Origin: GWE2-51-13 sp942492825
GTDB lineage: Bacteria > Bacillota_I > Bacilli_A > Erysipelotrichales > Erysipelotrichaceae
Direction of reading: 5' to 3'
NCBI GenBank assembly: GCA_942492825.1
Contig: OW818635.1
Span: 1,054,001-1,118,000 of the forward strand
DNA: 64,000 nt
Made by a program: the position numbers and the translations under genes. Positions 25,908-35,021 of the stretch are shown here, piece after piece. The notes beneath the pieces are model-generated. The model was not told the origin of the DNA and searched no databases. It saw only the letters and a program-made list of their open reading frames with translations. Numbering within the stretch: position 1 is the first letter of the stretch; each line of letters starts with the position of its first letter.

Positions 25908-25937
25908 AAACATCTTTACCTAAGCGGAAAGATGTTT
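25908..25937 (-). terminator. Intrinsic terminator of ddl
   Basis: AAACATCTTT...AAAGATGTTT hairpin followed by TTTAATG on the minus strand, 28 bases past the ddl stop. Confidence 0.85.
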
Positions 25938-25965
25938 CGTTGATTCAATAAGTATATCGCTAAAC

Positions 25966-27138
25966 TTAGCGGGCTTTCGCTCCTTTGGTCCCCTTCTTAT
26001 AGTTCGCCAAGAGATTTGTTTCGTAAGAGAAAATCATCTTCTCTCGCATCCGTTGACGATCGATGGCTTGCTTTACCAACTGATCCATCAGCGCGCTGAA
26101 ATCCAAGCCTGTGGCTTCCCAGAGATAGAAAGCCAGCGATCCGGGGATCGTGTTGATTTCGTTGACATAAATCCGATCGGTTTGCCCGTCCAACATGAAA
26201 TCGATCCGTGCCACACCGCTGGAACCCAAGGCTTTAAACGTCGCAATGGCTAATTCTTGGATGTGTTGGGTCTGCGTTTCACTAAGCGGGGCTGGTACGA
26301 TACGTGAAGCGGAAGCCATACCTTTGGATGAACCTTTCGAGCCTCCAATATACTTATTTTCATAAGACAAAATCGCATCACTCTTGCGGACTTCTTCCAG
26401 GACGCTGACTCTCAAGTCTTGATCAAATCCCAAAACCGAAGCGTTGATTTCGCGTAAATCGGTGATTCCCTTTTCAACGACGATCTTGACATCATAACGA
26501 GAGGCTTCTTGGACCGCGACGATGAATTTTTCTTCGTTCTGTGCGACGGTGATCCCGACGGATGAACCCAGATTGGCCGGTTTGACGACGACTGGGTAAC
26601 CCAATGCCTTTGAACGGATCAAATAATCGGAAGTGTTTTGTTCGAAGTCATAGCGATAGAACCAGAACCATTCGACGATCGGAATCCCCGAATTCTGTAA
26701 GATGTGTTTCATGATGACCTTGTCTTGTCCGACGGCCGCCGCGATGACGTCGCAGCCTGCGTACGGAATTCCGACGCTTTCAAACAGTCCCTGGACGGTT
26801 CCGTCTTCGCAATGCGTTCCATGGACGACCGGGATGATCAGATCGACTTCGTACGGTTTGGCGAAAAGGGATTTCTTGATCGGTGTCAAAAAGAATTTCG
26901 GACCGGATTTGACGAGTGCCATCTGGTCCAACGACTTTTCCAGTTTGTCCATGTCCCGGAACGTTTCGATCTCTAAAAGTTTCGGATCGCAAAACAACAA
27001 ATTGTTTTTACTAAGGTAAATCGGGACGACATCATATTTCTCCCGATCCAACGCCGCCATCGCTTGCGCAGCGGAGATAATGCTTACTTCATGTTCGACG
27101 GAAGATCCGCCGAAGAATACACCGACTTTTAGTTTCAT
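25966..27138 (-). CDS. ddl: D-alanine--D-alanine ligase
   Basis: ATP-grasp enzyme joining two D-alanines for peptidoglycan. GVFFGGSSVEHEVSI (residues 6-20) is the family signature; ATP-grasp motifs KPANLGSSVG near 194, FMLDG and VNEINTIPGS near 335 carry the Mg and substrate residues. The start at 27138 is set by GAGAGGGAACC. 390 residues is slightly long; the extra length is a basic C-terminal tail. It follows the NUDIX gene by 10 bases, so the two are probably co-transcribed. Its presence shows the organism makes a peptidoglycan wall. Confidence 0.95.
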   Translation of the reverse strand: MKLKVGVFFGGSSVEHEVSIISAAQAMAALDREKYDVVPIYLSKNNLLFCDPKLLEIETFRDMDKLEKSLDQMALVKSGPKFFLTPIKKSLFAKPYEVDLIIPVVHGTHCEDGTVQGLFESVGIPYAGCDVIAAAVGQDKVIMKHILQNSGIPIVEWFWFYRYDFEQNTSDYLIRSKALGYPVVVKPANLGSSVGITVAQNEEKFIVAVQEASRYDVKIVVEKGITDLREINASVLGFDQDLRVSVLEEVRKSDAILSYENKYIGGSKGSSKGMASASRIVPAPLSETQTQHIQELAIATFKALGSSGVARIDFMLDGQTDRIYVNEINTIPGSLAFYLWEATGLDFSALMDQLVKQAIDRQRMREKMIFSYETNLLANYKKGTKGAKAR

Positions 27139-27148
27139 GGTTCCCTCT

Positions 27149-27748
27149 CTAATCGAAATCAACGTCATGCTCATGGCGGTATACCGCCACGGCTTTCATG
27201 ATTTCCGTGTAGCTTGATTTGCGTGATAATTCAGGTAATTCATCCAACGGGAAGTAAGCGACTTCCGTGGTTTCGTGATTGGGAGTAAGGGTCCCATGTA
27301 GGACGGTCGCACTGTAATAATGGACATACTCGCTCAGTAAGGTTCGGTATTCTTTATATTTCTCGCGTTGCAACACCGCCAGTAAACGATCGATCTTAAC
27401 GGTCAGACCTGTTTCCTGCAGAACTTCTTTTTTTGCGGTTTCGCTAGAGGATTCGAAGACATCGCACCATCCTCCCGGTACCGACCACGTGCCGAAATCC
27501 TTTTCCTTCACCAACAAGATCTCATCCTTCTCATTGAAGACGATGACGCGGACGGAGACGTTGGGCGTGGGGTAGATATCACGTTCATAGATATTGATCC
27601 GAATGTCAGGATCGACATTCTCTTTCAGGACTTGGATCGCCAAGGTTTCCAGTTCTTCGTAGTTCTCCAAGGCATAGGGGTCGGTGCTGAATTTCAGTCC
27701 GATCTTCGCCAAGCTGAGGACCCGGCTGGTGAATTGTTCCCAGTTCAT
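27149..27748 (-). CDS. NUDIX hydrolase with N-terminal helical domain
   Basis: Hydrolyses a nucleoside diphosphate linked to another group; substrate unknown. The N-terminal 60 residues are the helical domain seen in the approximately 200-residue ADP-ribose pyrophosphatase-like group. The NUDIX box runs from GGWCDVFESSSETAKKEVLQ to ETGL (about 112-135), with Lys in place of the usual Arg before the catalytic Glu pair. It precedes ddl and is separated from the MurF-like gene by a terminator, so nudix-ddl forms its own unit. Confidence 0.9.
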   Translation of the reverse strand: MNWEQFTSRVLSLAKIGLKFSTDPYALENYEELETLAIQVLKENVDPDIRINIYERDIYPTPNVSVRVIVFNEKDEILLVKEKDFGTWSVPGGWCDVFESSSETAKKEVLQETGLTVKIDRLLAVLQREKYKEYRTLLSEYVHYYSATVLHGTLTPNHETTEVAYFPLDELPELSRKSSYTEIMKAVAVYRHEHDVDFD

Positions 27749-27803
27749 GATTACCCCTTCTTTCCGTATTATTATACCCCAAAAGAACCATTCCGAAACA
27801 AAA

Positions 27804-27825
27804 AACCGCTGAGAATTCAGCGGTT
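27804..27825 (-). terminator. Intrinsic terminator overlapping the MurF-like gene's stop codon
   Basis: AACCGCTGAATTCTCAGCGGTT plus TTTTTTG on the minus strand. The gene's TGA stop (27819-27817) lies inside the hairpin, so translation to the end and termination may interfere. Confidence 0.88.
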
Positions 27826-29403
27826 GAAGGCATCCGGTAGATCGTTTTCTAGTAAGATGGTATCTTCGAAGGTAGCGATACGGTAGACCGTCTCGAAGGC
27901 TTCTTTGACCGTGTCGACGATATGAATGCCGGTAGTGGGGAAACCGACATCATCCAAACCTTGGCGAATGGCGTGGGTTTGTTGCTTGCCGACCAAGATC
28001 ACTTCGTCGGCGCAACCCAACATATAGGTTCCGAATTTTCGATTGAGTTCGTCTTGTTGGTCACCAAGATCGATCATTCCCGGAGTGACGACGATGCGTT
28101 TTCCCGGCATCCCTTTAAGAACTTTCAGCGACATTTTCGATCCTTCGGGATTGGAGTTGAAGGCGTTGTCGATGAATGTGTAACCGTTGATCTTTTTTAA
28201 TTGTAAGCGATGTTCGATGTAATTGACCTGACGGACGGCTTTCTGTAACTTTTCCCAGGAAATACCGAGTGTTCGGCCAAGAGCGATCGAAGCCAAAATA
28301 TTGGAGATATTATGCTGACCAAGCAATTTCGTCGCAAAAGGAACTTCGCCTTCCGCGCTTTTCACCGTAAACATCGAGCCTTCGGGGGAATAGCGGATAT
28401 CGATTGCTTGGTAGTCCACATCATCACGTTCGATGCCATACCATAAGACCCGACATTTGTTTTTGATATCGTAGTCACGGATGTGTTGATTATCACGATT
28501 CAGTACGCCAACCCCCGAAACCGGAAGGTTTTCGATCATCTTCATCTTCTCGTTGATGATATTCTCCAATGTCTTAAAGGTATTGAGGTGTTGCGGACCG
28601 ATCGAGGTGACGATGCCGTATTGCGGTCGGATGAACTTGGTCAAAAAGTCGATCTCGCCAACTTTGTCCGCACCCATTTCCGCGATAAAGACTTCATGGA
28701 TGGATTTCAACTGTTCGCGGATCGTGATTGTCAATCCCATCGGGGTATTGAACGATGCGGGAGATGCCAAGACATAATAACTCTCACCGAGAATCTCGTC
28801 GAGGATGTTTTTACTAGAAGTTTTCCCATAACTGCCGGTGATACCGATCTTAATCAAGGTCGGGTGAGAAGCAAGAATCTTGCGGGCAAGACGGATGTAA
28901 TGGTTTTTAACGAAGTCTTCGATCGGCGCCGTTACGACTGCCATCGGTAGTAGGACCACCCAATTTATGACCAATAGAATCGGAGTTAGAATTGCGATGA
29001 CTTGCCACGAAGCGAAGTACACGATCGGATATACCAACAACAGATCCAATAAAACCATGATGACGATCTGGCGTTTGACACGAGTGGTAAAAACCAAAGG
29101 TTTGATGTACTTTTTCTTGTTTTCACGTAGAATCAACAAGCCGGAAACAAGCGCGATCGCCATTAAAGTGATAAGTTGGGTCCAAATGGATGTTTTCGTA
29201 TACGCGATAACGATCCAAGGCAAATAAAACAAGACGATCCAAATCGCATGCTTAGCATAATGCGCGGCACGTTCCTGAATCCAAGGGATATAGCGACGAA
29301 GTTCGTAACGGTTTTGCTGAAACATATGCAAGGCTTGTTTTCCGGGCACAAACATCATTGCAAGCCAGAGTCCAAGTAAAAGTAGTTTCATGAAATCGAT
29401 CAT
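27817..29403 (-). CDS. Membrane-anchored MurF-like Mur ligase
   Basis: The first about 170 residues contain four to five hydrophobic helices in place of the usual MurF N-terminal domain. Then come the Mur-ligase ATPase domain (GITGSYGKTSSK near 203, EMGADKVGEI near 256, HLNTF near 279) and the C-terminal domain (EHRLQ near 402, DNAFNSNPEGS near 415). MurF adds D-Ala-D-Ala to the UDP-muramyl peptide; with this altered N-terminus the substrate could be a lipid-linked precursor instead. The start at 29403 gives an ATGA overlap with the alpha/beta hydrolase, so they are translationally coupled. The ddl gene is nearby but in a separate unit. Confidence 0.85.
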   Translation of the reverse strand: MIDFMKLLLLGLWLAMMFVPGKQALHMFQQNRYELRRYIPWIQERAAHYAKHAIWIVLFYLPWIVIAYTKTSIWTQLITLMAIALVSGLLILRENKKKYIKPLVFTTRVKRQIVIMVLLDLLLVYPIVYFASWQVIAILTPILLVINWVVLLPMAVVTAPIEDFVKNHYIRLARKILASHPTLIKIGITGSYGKTSSKNILDEILGESYYVLASPASFNTPMGLTITIREQLKSIHEVFIAEMGADKVGEIDFLTKFIRPQYGIVTSIGPQHLNTFKTLENIINEKMKMIENLPVSGVGVLNRDNQHIRDYDIKNKCRVLWYGIERDDVDYQAIDIRYSPEGSMFTVKSAEGEVPFATKLLGQHNISNILASIALGRTLGISWEKLQKAVRQVNYIEHRLQLKKINGYTFIDNAFNSNPEGSKMSLKVLKGMPGKRIVVTPGMIDLGDQQDELNRKFGTYMLGCADEVILVGKQQTHAIRQGLDDVGFPTTGIHIVDTVKEAFETVYRIATFEDTILLENDLPDAFNR

Positions 29404-30161
29404 AATTTGGCCTCGTCTTCCTTCACAAAGGTGTCCATAATACGTAAAAAGCGTGAGCTTTGATTCCAATAAGCGAAATGATCGTCGTTCTCAAAGACAA
29501 CCAGACCGGCATCGGGAAATTCCTTTTCCATGACTTTCGCCATCCAGAGCGGTGTGGCGTCATCTTTTTCGCCCCAGATCAACAAGACGGGACAAGTAAT
29601 CGATTTCAAATAGGATGTCAGGTCTTGATTGACGATCTTGACGAAACTGCTACGCAAGATTCCGCTTGCGTTCTTATAGTCGCTGCTTCCGAAGCGTTTT
29701 CGCATGTTTTCCTGATAAGGTTTAAGAAACGGAAGTCGAAAAATCTGTTTCATTAGTTTATAGGTAGTTACTTTCGCATAATAATCGAACCCTCGTTTCG
29801 GTTTGATGCCGGCAGCCCCGGTCAAAATCATCTTACGGACTTTGTTGCGACTGGCAAAAAGGATTGCGATCCGTGCTCCGAAAGAATGGGCGACCAAAAT
29901 CGGTTCGACGATGTTTAGTTGACGGCAGAAGTCCTCAAGACAGCGCGTATATTCTTCCACACCCCACGCGACCTCCGGCAAGCTACTTGCCCCGAATCCC
30001 GGAAAGTCCAGATTCGTGACACGGAATCGATCCGCGTAATGTTGATAGAGTGGATCCATCATGGCTAGATTTTGTCCCCAACCATGGAGGAAAAGGACAT
30101 CTCTTCCCTGTCCTGTCTGACGATATTCGATCTTAACATTTTCCACAAGCAATGTTGGCAT
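29400..30161 (-). CDS. Alpha/beta hydrolase
   Basis: 253 residues with the alpha/beta-hydrolase triad: nucleophile Ser in AHSFGA near 93, Asp in GEKDDATP near 201, and His in NDDHFAYW near 229; the oxyanion loop is LHGWGQN near 26. No signal peptide, so cytoplasmic. Its stop overlaps the start of the MurF-like gene by four bases, suggesting a role linked to wall precursor or lipid handling. Substrate unknown. Confidence 0.9.
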   Translation of the reverse strand: MPTLLVENVKIEYRQTGQGRDVLFLHGWGQNLAMMDPLYQHYADRFRVTNLDFPGFGASSLPEVAWGVEEYTRCLEDFCRQLNIVEPILVAHSFGARIAILFASRNKVRKMILTGAAGIKPKRGFDYYAKVTTYKLMKQIFRLPFLKPYQENMRKRFGSSDYKNASGILRSSFVKIVNQDLTSYLKSITCPVLLIWGEKDDATPLWMAKVMEKEFPDAGLVVFENDDHFAYWNQSSRFLRIMDTFVKEDEAKL

Positions 30162-30177
30162 AAGGATACCTTTCTGA

Positions 30178-31545
30178 TTAAAGTGTTGTGTCGGTTTTTT
30201 TCTTTTTCGATTCGACTTTCGGACGAATCACAAAGCGAACGCCGTCTTCGATATTTTGCGCGTTGACCGTAAACCCATATGCGCTCACGACGCGATGCAC
30301 GATGGTCAATCCCAAACCGAACTGACCGTCGGTACCTTTTTCATAAGGCTTAAAGATATTGTCTAAACGATCCAAAGGGATGCTTGGACCATCATTATAC
30401 ACTGAACACTCACTAGGAGAAAGATGTAGGAGGACATGGCTTTTCGCATACCGGATCGCGTTGTCCAACAGGTTCTCGATAACGACGCGCCACGGTTCTT
30501 CGCTACCGGGATAAAAGGCCGGTGAAATGTCGGTCTCGAGCTTGATTTCGGGACGGACGACTTTTAGCGATTGCATCGCTTTGGCGACGATGTCGATCAT
30601 GTCGACCTTGTGGTCGAGCTTATCTTCGGAAGCTAAATATCCCATACGGTTCAACAGTAATAGACTATGGACTTTCTTCTCTAAACGATCCGCATGTTCG
30701 ATAATAACATCGACGCTCTTCTCCAAGGTTTCGTAAGGATAAATCCCATCTTTAATGGACTCGCCATAGGACTTGATCGTCGCGATCGGCGTCTTGAGAT
30801 CATGCGAAATGTTTTGAACCATTTCTTCTTTGAGGAATTCCTGTCGTTTGATTTCCTCGTTCATACTTACCAGAGCGCTGGCCAACTCACCGATTTCGTC
30901 ATGGCGATCGATCTTCAAAGTCGGATTCTCACCGTTACGCACTTTTTCGATATAGATACGAATTTGATTTAGCGGATGGATCAAATAACCGACCCAAGTT
31001 AAAAGCAAGATGAAGATGACGCTGACGACGATCAACATGATATTGATGACCGAGTTGAATAAAGTCGCTTTGAATTGGTTGGTGTAGGCATTCCCGATAA
31101 TACTGACCGCGACCGCATCGGAATTGATACGTGTGGCGGTAAAATAAAGCGGTTTGGGCGTGGAGCGTGCGATATAGTCCGAAGGAATCTCATTGGCCAT
31201 ATCGGCCGCGATTTGAAGCTCCAAGATCAAGTCGCTGGATAAGGTCGTCGTACTGTTGGTGAGGGGTTTTTTAACGGAATCGGTAAAGATGATCACGTGG
31301 ATGATGTTGGGGTCATTGGCGCCATACAGGGCATCGCCTTCAAGATTCGCTTTAAAGTTATAGATGACATTGGCTTGCGTTTGGTGAAGGATGCCGAACA
31401 TTTGGTTCTTGACGAAATCCGTGATGTTTCCGGCGAGAAACAGTACGACGAAGAGCGCGAAAAAGAAGATGAACGCCAAAACGACGCTCATCAATTGTTG
31501 CGTCAACGATAGATTACGAACGAAATTGCGGAGGCTCTTCATCAT
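30178..31545 (-). CDS. Sensor histidine kinase
   Basis: A membrane sensor with transmembrane helices near 19-41 and 163-185 flanking an extracytoplasmic domain of about 120 residues. A HAMP linker follows, then the HisKA phosphoacceptor (NISHDLKTPIATI, His near 247), N box (ENLLDNAIRYAK near 353) and G box (GLGLTIVHRV near 411). Its start overlaps the response regulator's stop by four bases (ATGA), so the pair is coupled. The signal is unknown. The downstream hydrolase and MurF-like gene follow by 16 bases and may be in the same transcript. Confidence 0.94.
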   Translation of the reverse strand: MMKSLRNFVRNLSLTQQLMSVVLAFIFFFALFVVLFLAGNITDFVKNQMFGILHQTQANVIYNFKANLEGDALYGANDPNIIHVIIFTDSVKKPLTNSTTTLSSDLILELQIAADMANEIPSDYIARSTPKPLYFTATRINSDAVAVSIIGNAYTNQFKATLFNSVINIMLIVVSVIFILLLTWVGYLIHPLNQIRIYIEKVRNGENPTLKIDRHDEIGELASALVSMNEEIKRQEFLKEEMVQNISHDLKTPIATIKSYGESIKDGIYPYETLEKSVDVIIEHADRLEKKVHSLLLLNRMGYLASEDKLDHKVDMIDIVAKAMQSLKVVRPEIKLETDISPAFYPGSEEPWRVVIENLLDNAIRYAKSHVLLHLSPSECSVYNDGPSIPLDRLDNIFKPYEKGTDGQFGLGLTIVHRVVSAYGFTVNAQNIEDGVRFVIRPKVESKKKKTDTTL

Positions 31546-32201
31546 CCGAGCCGATACCCGAATCCGTAAATGGTATGAATGTTCAAATCCGGCATTTTGC
31601 GACGTAAGCGACGTAAGGTATCATCGACGACACGATCGCTGCCGTAATAGTTGACTTCCCAGACACGTTTCAGAATCTGTTCGCGACTGAAGGCGGTAGC
31701 GCGGTTCTTGACGAAAAGCATCAATAAATCGAACTCCTTCGTCGTCAATTCGAGTTCCGCCTGCGCTTGGAAGACTTTGCGTTGTTCTTCGTCGATTTCA
31801 TACCCGTCGACGCTGATCTTTTCGATGCTGTCTTTATAGGTACGGCGCATCACGTTGTTGATCCGTAAAACCAATTCTTTGGGTGAGAAAGGCTTGGTGA
31901 TGTAATCGTCGCTGCCCTTTTCAAGTCCGATGATCCGATCGAATTCCTTGTCACGAGCGGACATGAAAATGACGGGGACATCACGGGATTGTAAGCGGAT
32001 TTCCTCGATCAGATCAAAACCGCTCTTATCATCCAGCATGATATCCAAGACCCACAGATGGACGTCATCGTCGCTGCAATGCATGGCCGCTTGTTCATAT
32101 GTCAGATAGGAACGTACTTCATAGCCTTCTTTTTCCAAATAGCGTTTAACCAGTTCGTTGAGATCTTTTTCATCTTCGACGACGCATATGACGCGCTTCA
32201 T
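31542..32201 (-). CDS. OmpR-family response regulator
   Basis: The receiver domain (1-115) has acidic residues near 9-11, phosphoacceptor Asp53 in VLDIML, and the switch Lys in ITKPFSP near 100. The winged-helix OmpR/PhoB domain follows with ELTTKEFDLLMLF and the recognition end VVDDTLRRLRRK. The start at 32201 is set by AGAGGTGATGTC. Partner of the kinase at 30178-31545. Confidence 0.95.
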   Translation of the reverse strand: MKRVICVVEDEKDLNELVKRYLEKEGYEVRSYLTYEQAAMHCSDDDVHLWVLDIMLDDKSGFDLIEEIRLQSRDVPVIFMSARDKEFDRIIGLEKGSDDYITKPFSPKELVLRINNVMRRTYKDSIEKISVDGYEIDEEQRKVFQAQAELELTTKEFDLLMLFVKNRATAFSREQILKRVWEVNYYGSDRVVDDTLRRLRRKMPDLNIHTIYGFGYRLG

Positions 32202-32289
32202 GACATCACCTCTCACATATTTTACCAAATGCCGACCTAAAAAAGAAGTAAGTTACGAAATACGTCGGATTCATTGGCCTTTATCGAAG

Positions 32290-32311
32290 AAAACAGCTCG
32301 TTTGAGCTGTT
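32290..32311 (-). terminator. Probable terminator after glmM
   Basis: AACAGCTC-AAAC-GAGCTGTT hairpin followed by TTCTTCG on the minus strand, touching the glmM stop. The U tract is modest. Confidence 0.6.
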
Positions 32312-33645
32312 TATAGATCTTTTTGATGGATTAAATCGACACATCTACCCACATGATAAGCACAGATTTCGTCATCCTTCGCTTCCACCATCACCCGAAT
32401 CAAGGGTTCGGTCCCGGAGGGACGTACTAAGATTCGTCCTTCATCGCCTAATTCGGCTTGAATTTCTTCCGTAAGACGAAGAAGATCCGTATCGGTCAAG
32501 GCTTTCTTCTTGTCATGTACTTTCACATTCTTTAATAACTGCGGATAGATTTTCAAATCCTCGGTCAACTTACGTATGGATTGTTTGGTATCCGCCATGA
32601 CTTCCAATAGTTTCAACGCCGTCAATAAGCCGTCGCCGGTGGTTGCATGTTGCTTGAAGATGATATGACCGGATTGTTCCCCGCCCAATTGCAGATCTTC
32701 TGAAACCATGCATTCGTAGACATATTTGTCGCCGACCTGCGTCTGACGATACTTGATCCCTGCACGATCCAAGGTTTTATAGAGACCGAGATTGGCCATG
32801 ACGGTGGTGACCACGGTATCCTGCGCCAAGGTCCCCTGACGCTTCATATGAAGGCCGCAGGCGTAGATCGTTTTATCTCCGTCCACAAGTTCACCTTCAC
32901 TGTCAACCGCGATCAAACGGTCCGCATCCCCGTCAAACGCCAACCCGAGATCGGCTCTGACTTCTTTGACTTTCTCTTGTAAGGATTGGGGATGGGTCGA
33001 CCCGCAATGGGTATTGATATTGGTGCCATCCGGTGTATCATGCATGAGGATGCATTTCGCTTTGAATGATGTTAGCACGTCATAAGCGCTGGTCGTAGCC
33101 GATCCGTTGGCGGTGTCCAATACCAACGTATAGGCGGATAGATCCATATCAAACAAGGATTTCAAATGATCTTTATATCGTTTTAATCCTTCGCGATAGT
33201 CCACGACTTTTCCGATCTTGTCATCCAAAGCAAAAGGAATTTCGATTTTACCATCGATGAAAGCCTCGATTTCAGCTTCGAGCTCATTGTTTATCTTCAC
33301 ACCTTGATGATTGAACACTTTGATTCCGTTATCGTAATAAGGATTGTGACTGGCGGAAATCATGACACCGCAATCGAAATCGTCCAATCCGGTCAAATAA
33401 GCGACGGCCGGTGTCGGTACGACTTTCAAACAATAAACATCCGCCCCCGAACTGCTGGCACCGGCAGCCAATGCTGCCTCAAACATGGTGGATGAGAGAC
33501 GGGTGTCCATCCCGATTAGGATTTTCCCGCGTTTTTCTTTGGAGAACGTATATCCAAGATATCTTCCGACCGCAAACGCAGTCTCAACTTTTAAACTTAC
33601 ATTCGCTTTTCCGCGAATTCCGTCCGTACCAAAATAATGTCCCAT
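32311..33645 (-). CDS. glmM: Phosphoglucosamine mutase
   Basis: Converts glucosamine-6-phosphate to glucosamine-1-phosphate for UDP-GlcNAc and peptidoglycan. The phosphoserine loop is ISASHNPYYDNG near residue 100, the Mg loop DGDADR near 240, the sugar loop GEQSGH near 325, and the phosphate loop RPSGTEPLIRVM near 405. 444 residues is normal. It lies eight bases after ybbR, forming the conserved Bacillota cdaA-ybbR-glmM cluster in which GlmM can bind and restrain CdaA. Confidence 0.97.
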   Translation of the reverse strand: MGHYFGTDGIRGKANVSLKVETAFAVGRYLGYTFSKEKRGKILIGMDTRLSSTMFEAALAAGASSSGADVYCLKVVPTPAVAYLTGLDDFDCGVMISASHNPYYDNGIKVFNHQGVKINNELEAEIEAFIDGKIEIPFALDDKIGKVVDYREGLKRYKDHLKSLFDMDLSAYTLVLDTANGSATTSAYDVLTSFKAKCILMHDTPDGTNINTHCGSTHPQSLQEKVKEVRADLGLAFDGDADRLIAVDSEGELVDGDKTIYACGLHMKRQGTLAQDTVVTTVMANLGLYKTLDRAGIKYRQTQVGDKYVYECMVSEDLQLGGEQSGHIIFKQHATTGDGLLTALKLLEVMADTKQSIRKLTEDLKIYPQLLKNVKVHDKKKALTDTDLLRLTEEIQAELGDEGRILVRPSGTEPLIRVMVEAKDDEICAYHVGRCVDLIHQKDL

Positions 33646-33653
33646 GGTTCCCC

Positions 33654-35021
33654 CTATTTCGTAACGTTGATTTCGATGGATGCTTTCGCTAACGTGTACG
33701 TCACCAAGTTGTTGGTGCCGACCACATACAGCGAAACGGTTTGTTTTCCGAGTTTCACGTCTTTTAAGTCAATATAAATTGAAACGTCGTCCGGTGTGAT
33801 GCGATCGATGTTGGATTGCGTTCCGAACAATTCAACCGTCGCGTAGGCGTCTTCCGGCGTCACCAAGGTAAATTGGTAGCCGTTAATGTTATTGCGGTAG
33901 TCGATCGGCAAATTGGCGATCGAGCGGGTCGCTCCGGTTCCGAGTTTTATCGAAAGATTGACACGCGAAACGCTGGATTTCCGTACTCCGCTGGGTAAAT
34001 TGATTTCAGCGACTTGGATCGTATCCGAAGTCAAGGTAGTCACGTTGATGGGAATTGAAATCGATTCGATCGTTTGTAGGATCGCATCCGAGGCGAAAAG
34101 TAGCACCGCTTGATGGTCCAATGAAATCGACTCGATCGCCTTTCCATCAGGGATCGTACCTTGAGGCACGATGATGACCGGAACGGATTTATTCGGATTG
34201 GTCACTTCCACGGTCGCTTTGATCGTCGCAGGGATAATACTGACATCCATCCGATTGCCTTGTTGATCATAAGCGACTAACGGAGCTTCCTGAATGAAAC
34301 TGCTATCGATCCCCGTGACATTGATCAACGCTTTGACGTTTCCGATCTTCTCGATCGTCGCTTGTGAAGCGCGTATGATGACTTCGGTCGTATCGAAAAC
34401 CGGTACTCCGAGTTCGAACTCTTGATTCATTTTATCGGTGTTGACGAAGTCATAGCCGACGTTGAACTGTTGGGATATCTTTTTCTTGATGGTAACCACG
34501 GCAGTCGAGGGTTGCAAGACGACATCCACACGCGAAGAGAAATCTTTCGCGTTGAGGACGACTTCGTGGGTCCCTTCCAATAGGCCGGTAAGATCCGCGA
34601 CGACCGCATAGGTCTTCTGCGTTTTGGCAAGCTGAATGTCGGCGTAATCCCCGATGATCATGGCGTTGACCGTATCTGGCAAGCCCGTGATTTCGTAAAC
34701 TTCGTCATTGGCGACGACCGTTACCGGGATGTTGGAAATCTTGTCACCGGCGGTGATGGTAGACTCGAAAATCAAGTCGCCTAAGTTATAGTTGATAAAG
34801 ACATACATGAGAATGGCTAAAACCAATGCGATGGTCCGTGAGAATCGGTTGAATAAGATACGGTCAAAGGCCGAACTGAACCATCGTACTCCACGAATGA
34901 CCGTGTTTTCGATGTTTTCATAGGTCTTGGCGACACGTTGACTTTGCGAAGCGATTGCTTTCGCCAGTTCCAGTTTTTCTTGTTGCTGCTTATCCGGTTT
35001 ATTTTGTTTTTGTCTAGCCAT
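33654..35021 (-). CDS. cdaR: YbbR-domain regulator of diadenylate cyclase (CdaR)
   Basis: A membrane-anchored extracytoplasmic protein: a cytoplasmic basic N-terminus, one transmembrane helix (near 63-82), then about 370 residues of tandem YbbR beta domains with repeated IPV, VEVT and VNVTG strands. CdaR modulates CdaA from outside the membrane. Its start overlaps the cdaA stop by eight bases (ATGGCTAG), showing tight coupling. Length is within the family range. Confidence 0.93.
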   Translation of the reverse strand: MARQKQNKPDKQQQEKLELAKAIASQSQRVAKTYENIENTVIRGVRWFSSAFDRILFNRFSRTIALVLAILMYVFINYNLGDLIFESTITAGDKISNIPVTVVANDEVYEITGLPDTVNAMIIGDYADIQLAKTQKTYAVVADLTGLLEGTHEVVLNAKDFSSRVDVVLQPSTAVVTIKKKISQQFNVGYDFVNTDKMNQEFELGVPVFDTTEVIIRASQATIEKIGNVKALINVTGIDSSFIQEAPLVAYDQQGNRMDVSIIPATIKATVEVTNPNKSVPVIIVPQGTIPDGKAIESISLDHQAVLLFASDAILQTIESISIPINVTTLTSDTIQVAEINLPSGVRKSSVSRVNLSIKLGTGATRSIANLPIDYRNNINGYQFTLVTPEDAYATVELFGTQSNIDRITPDDVSIYIDLKDVKLGKQTVSLYVVGTNNLVTYTLAKASIEINVTK

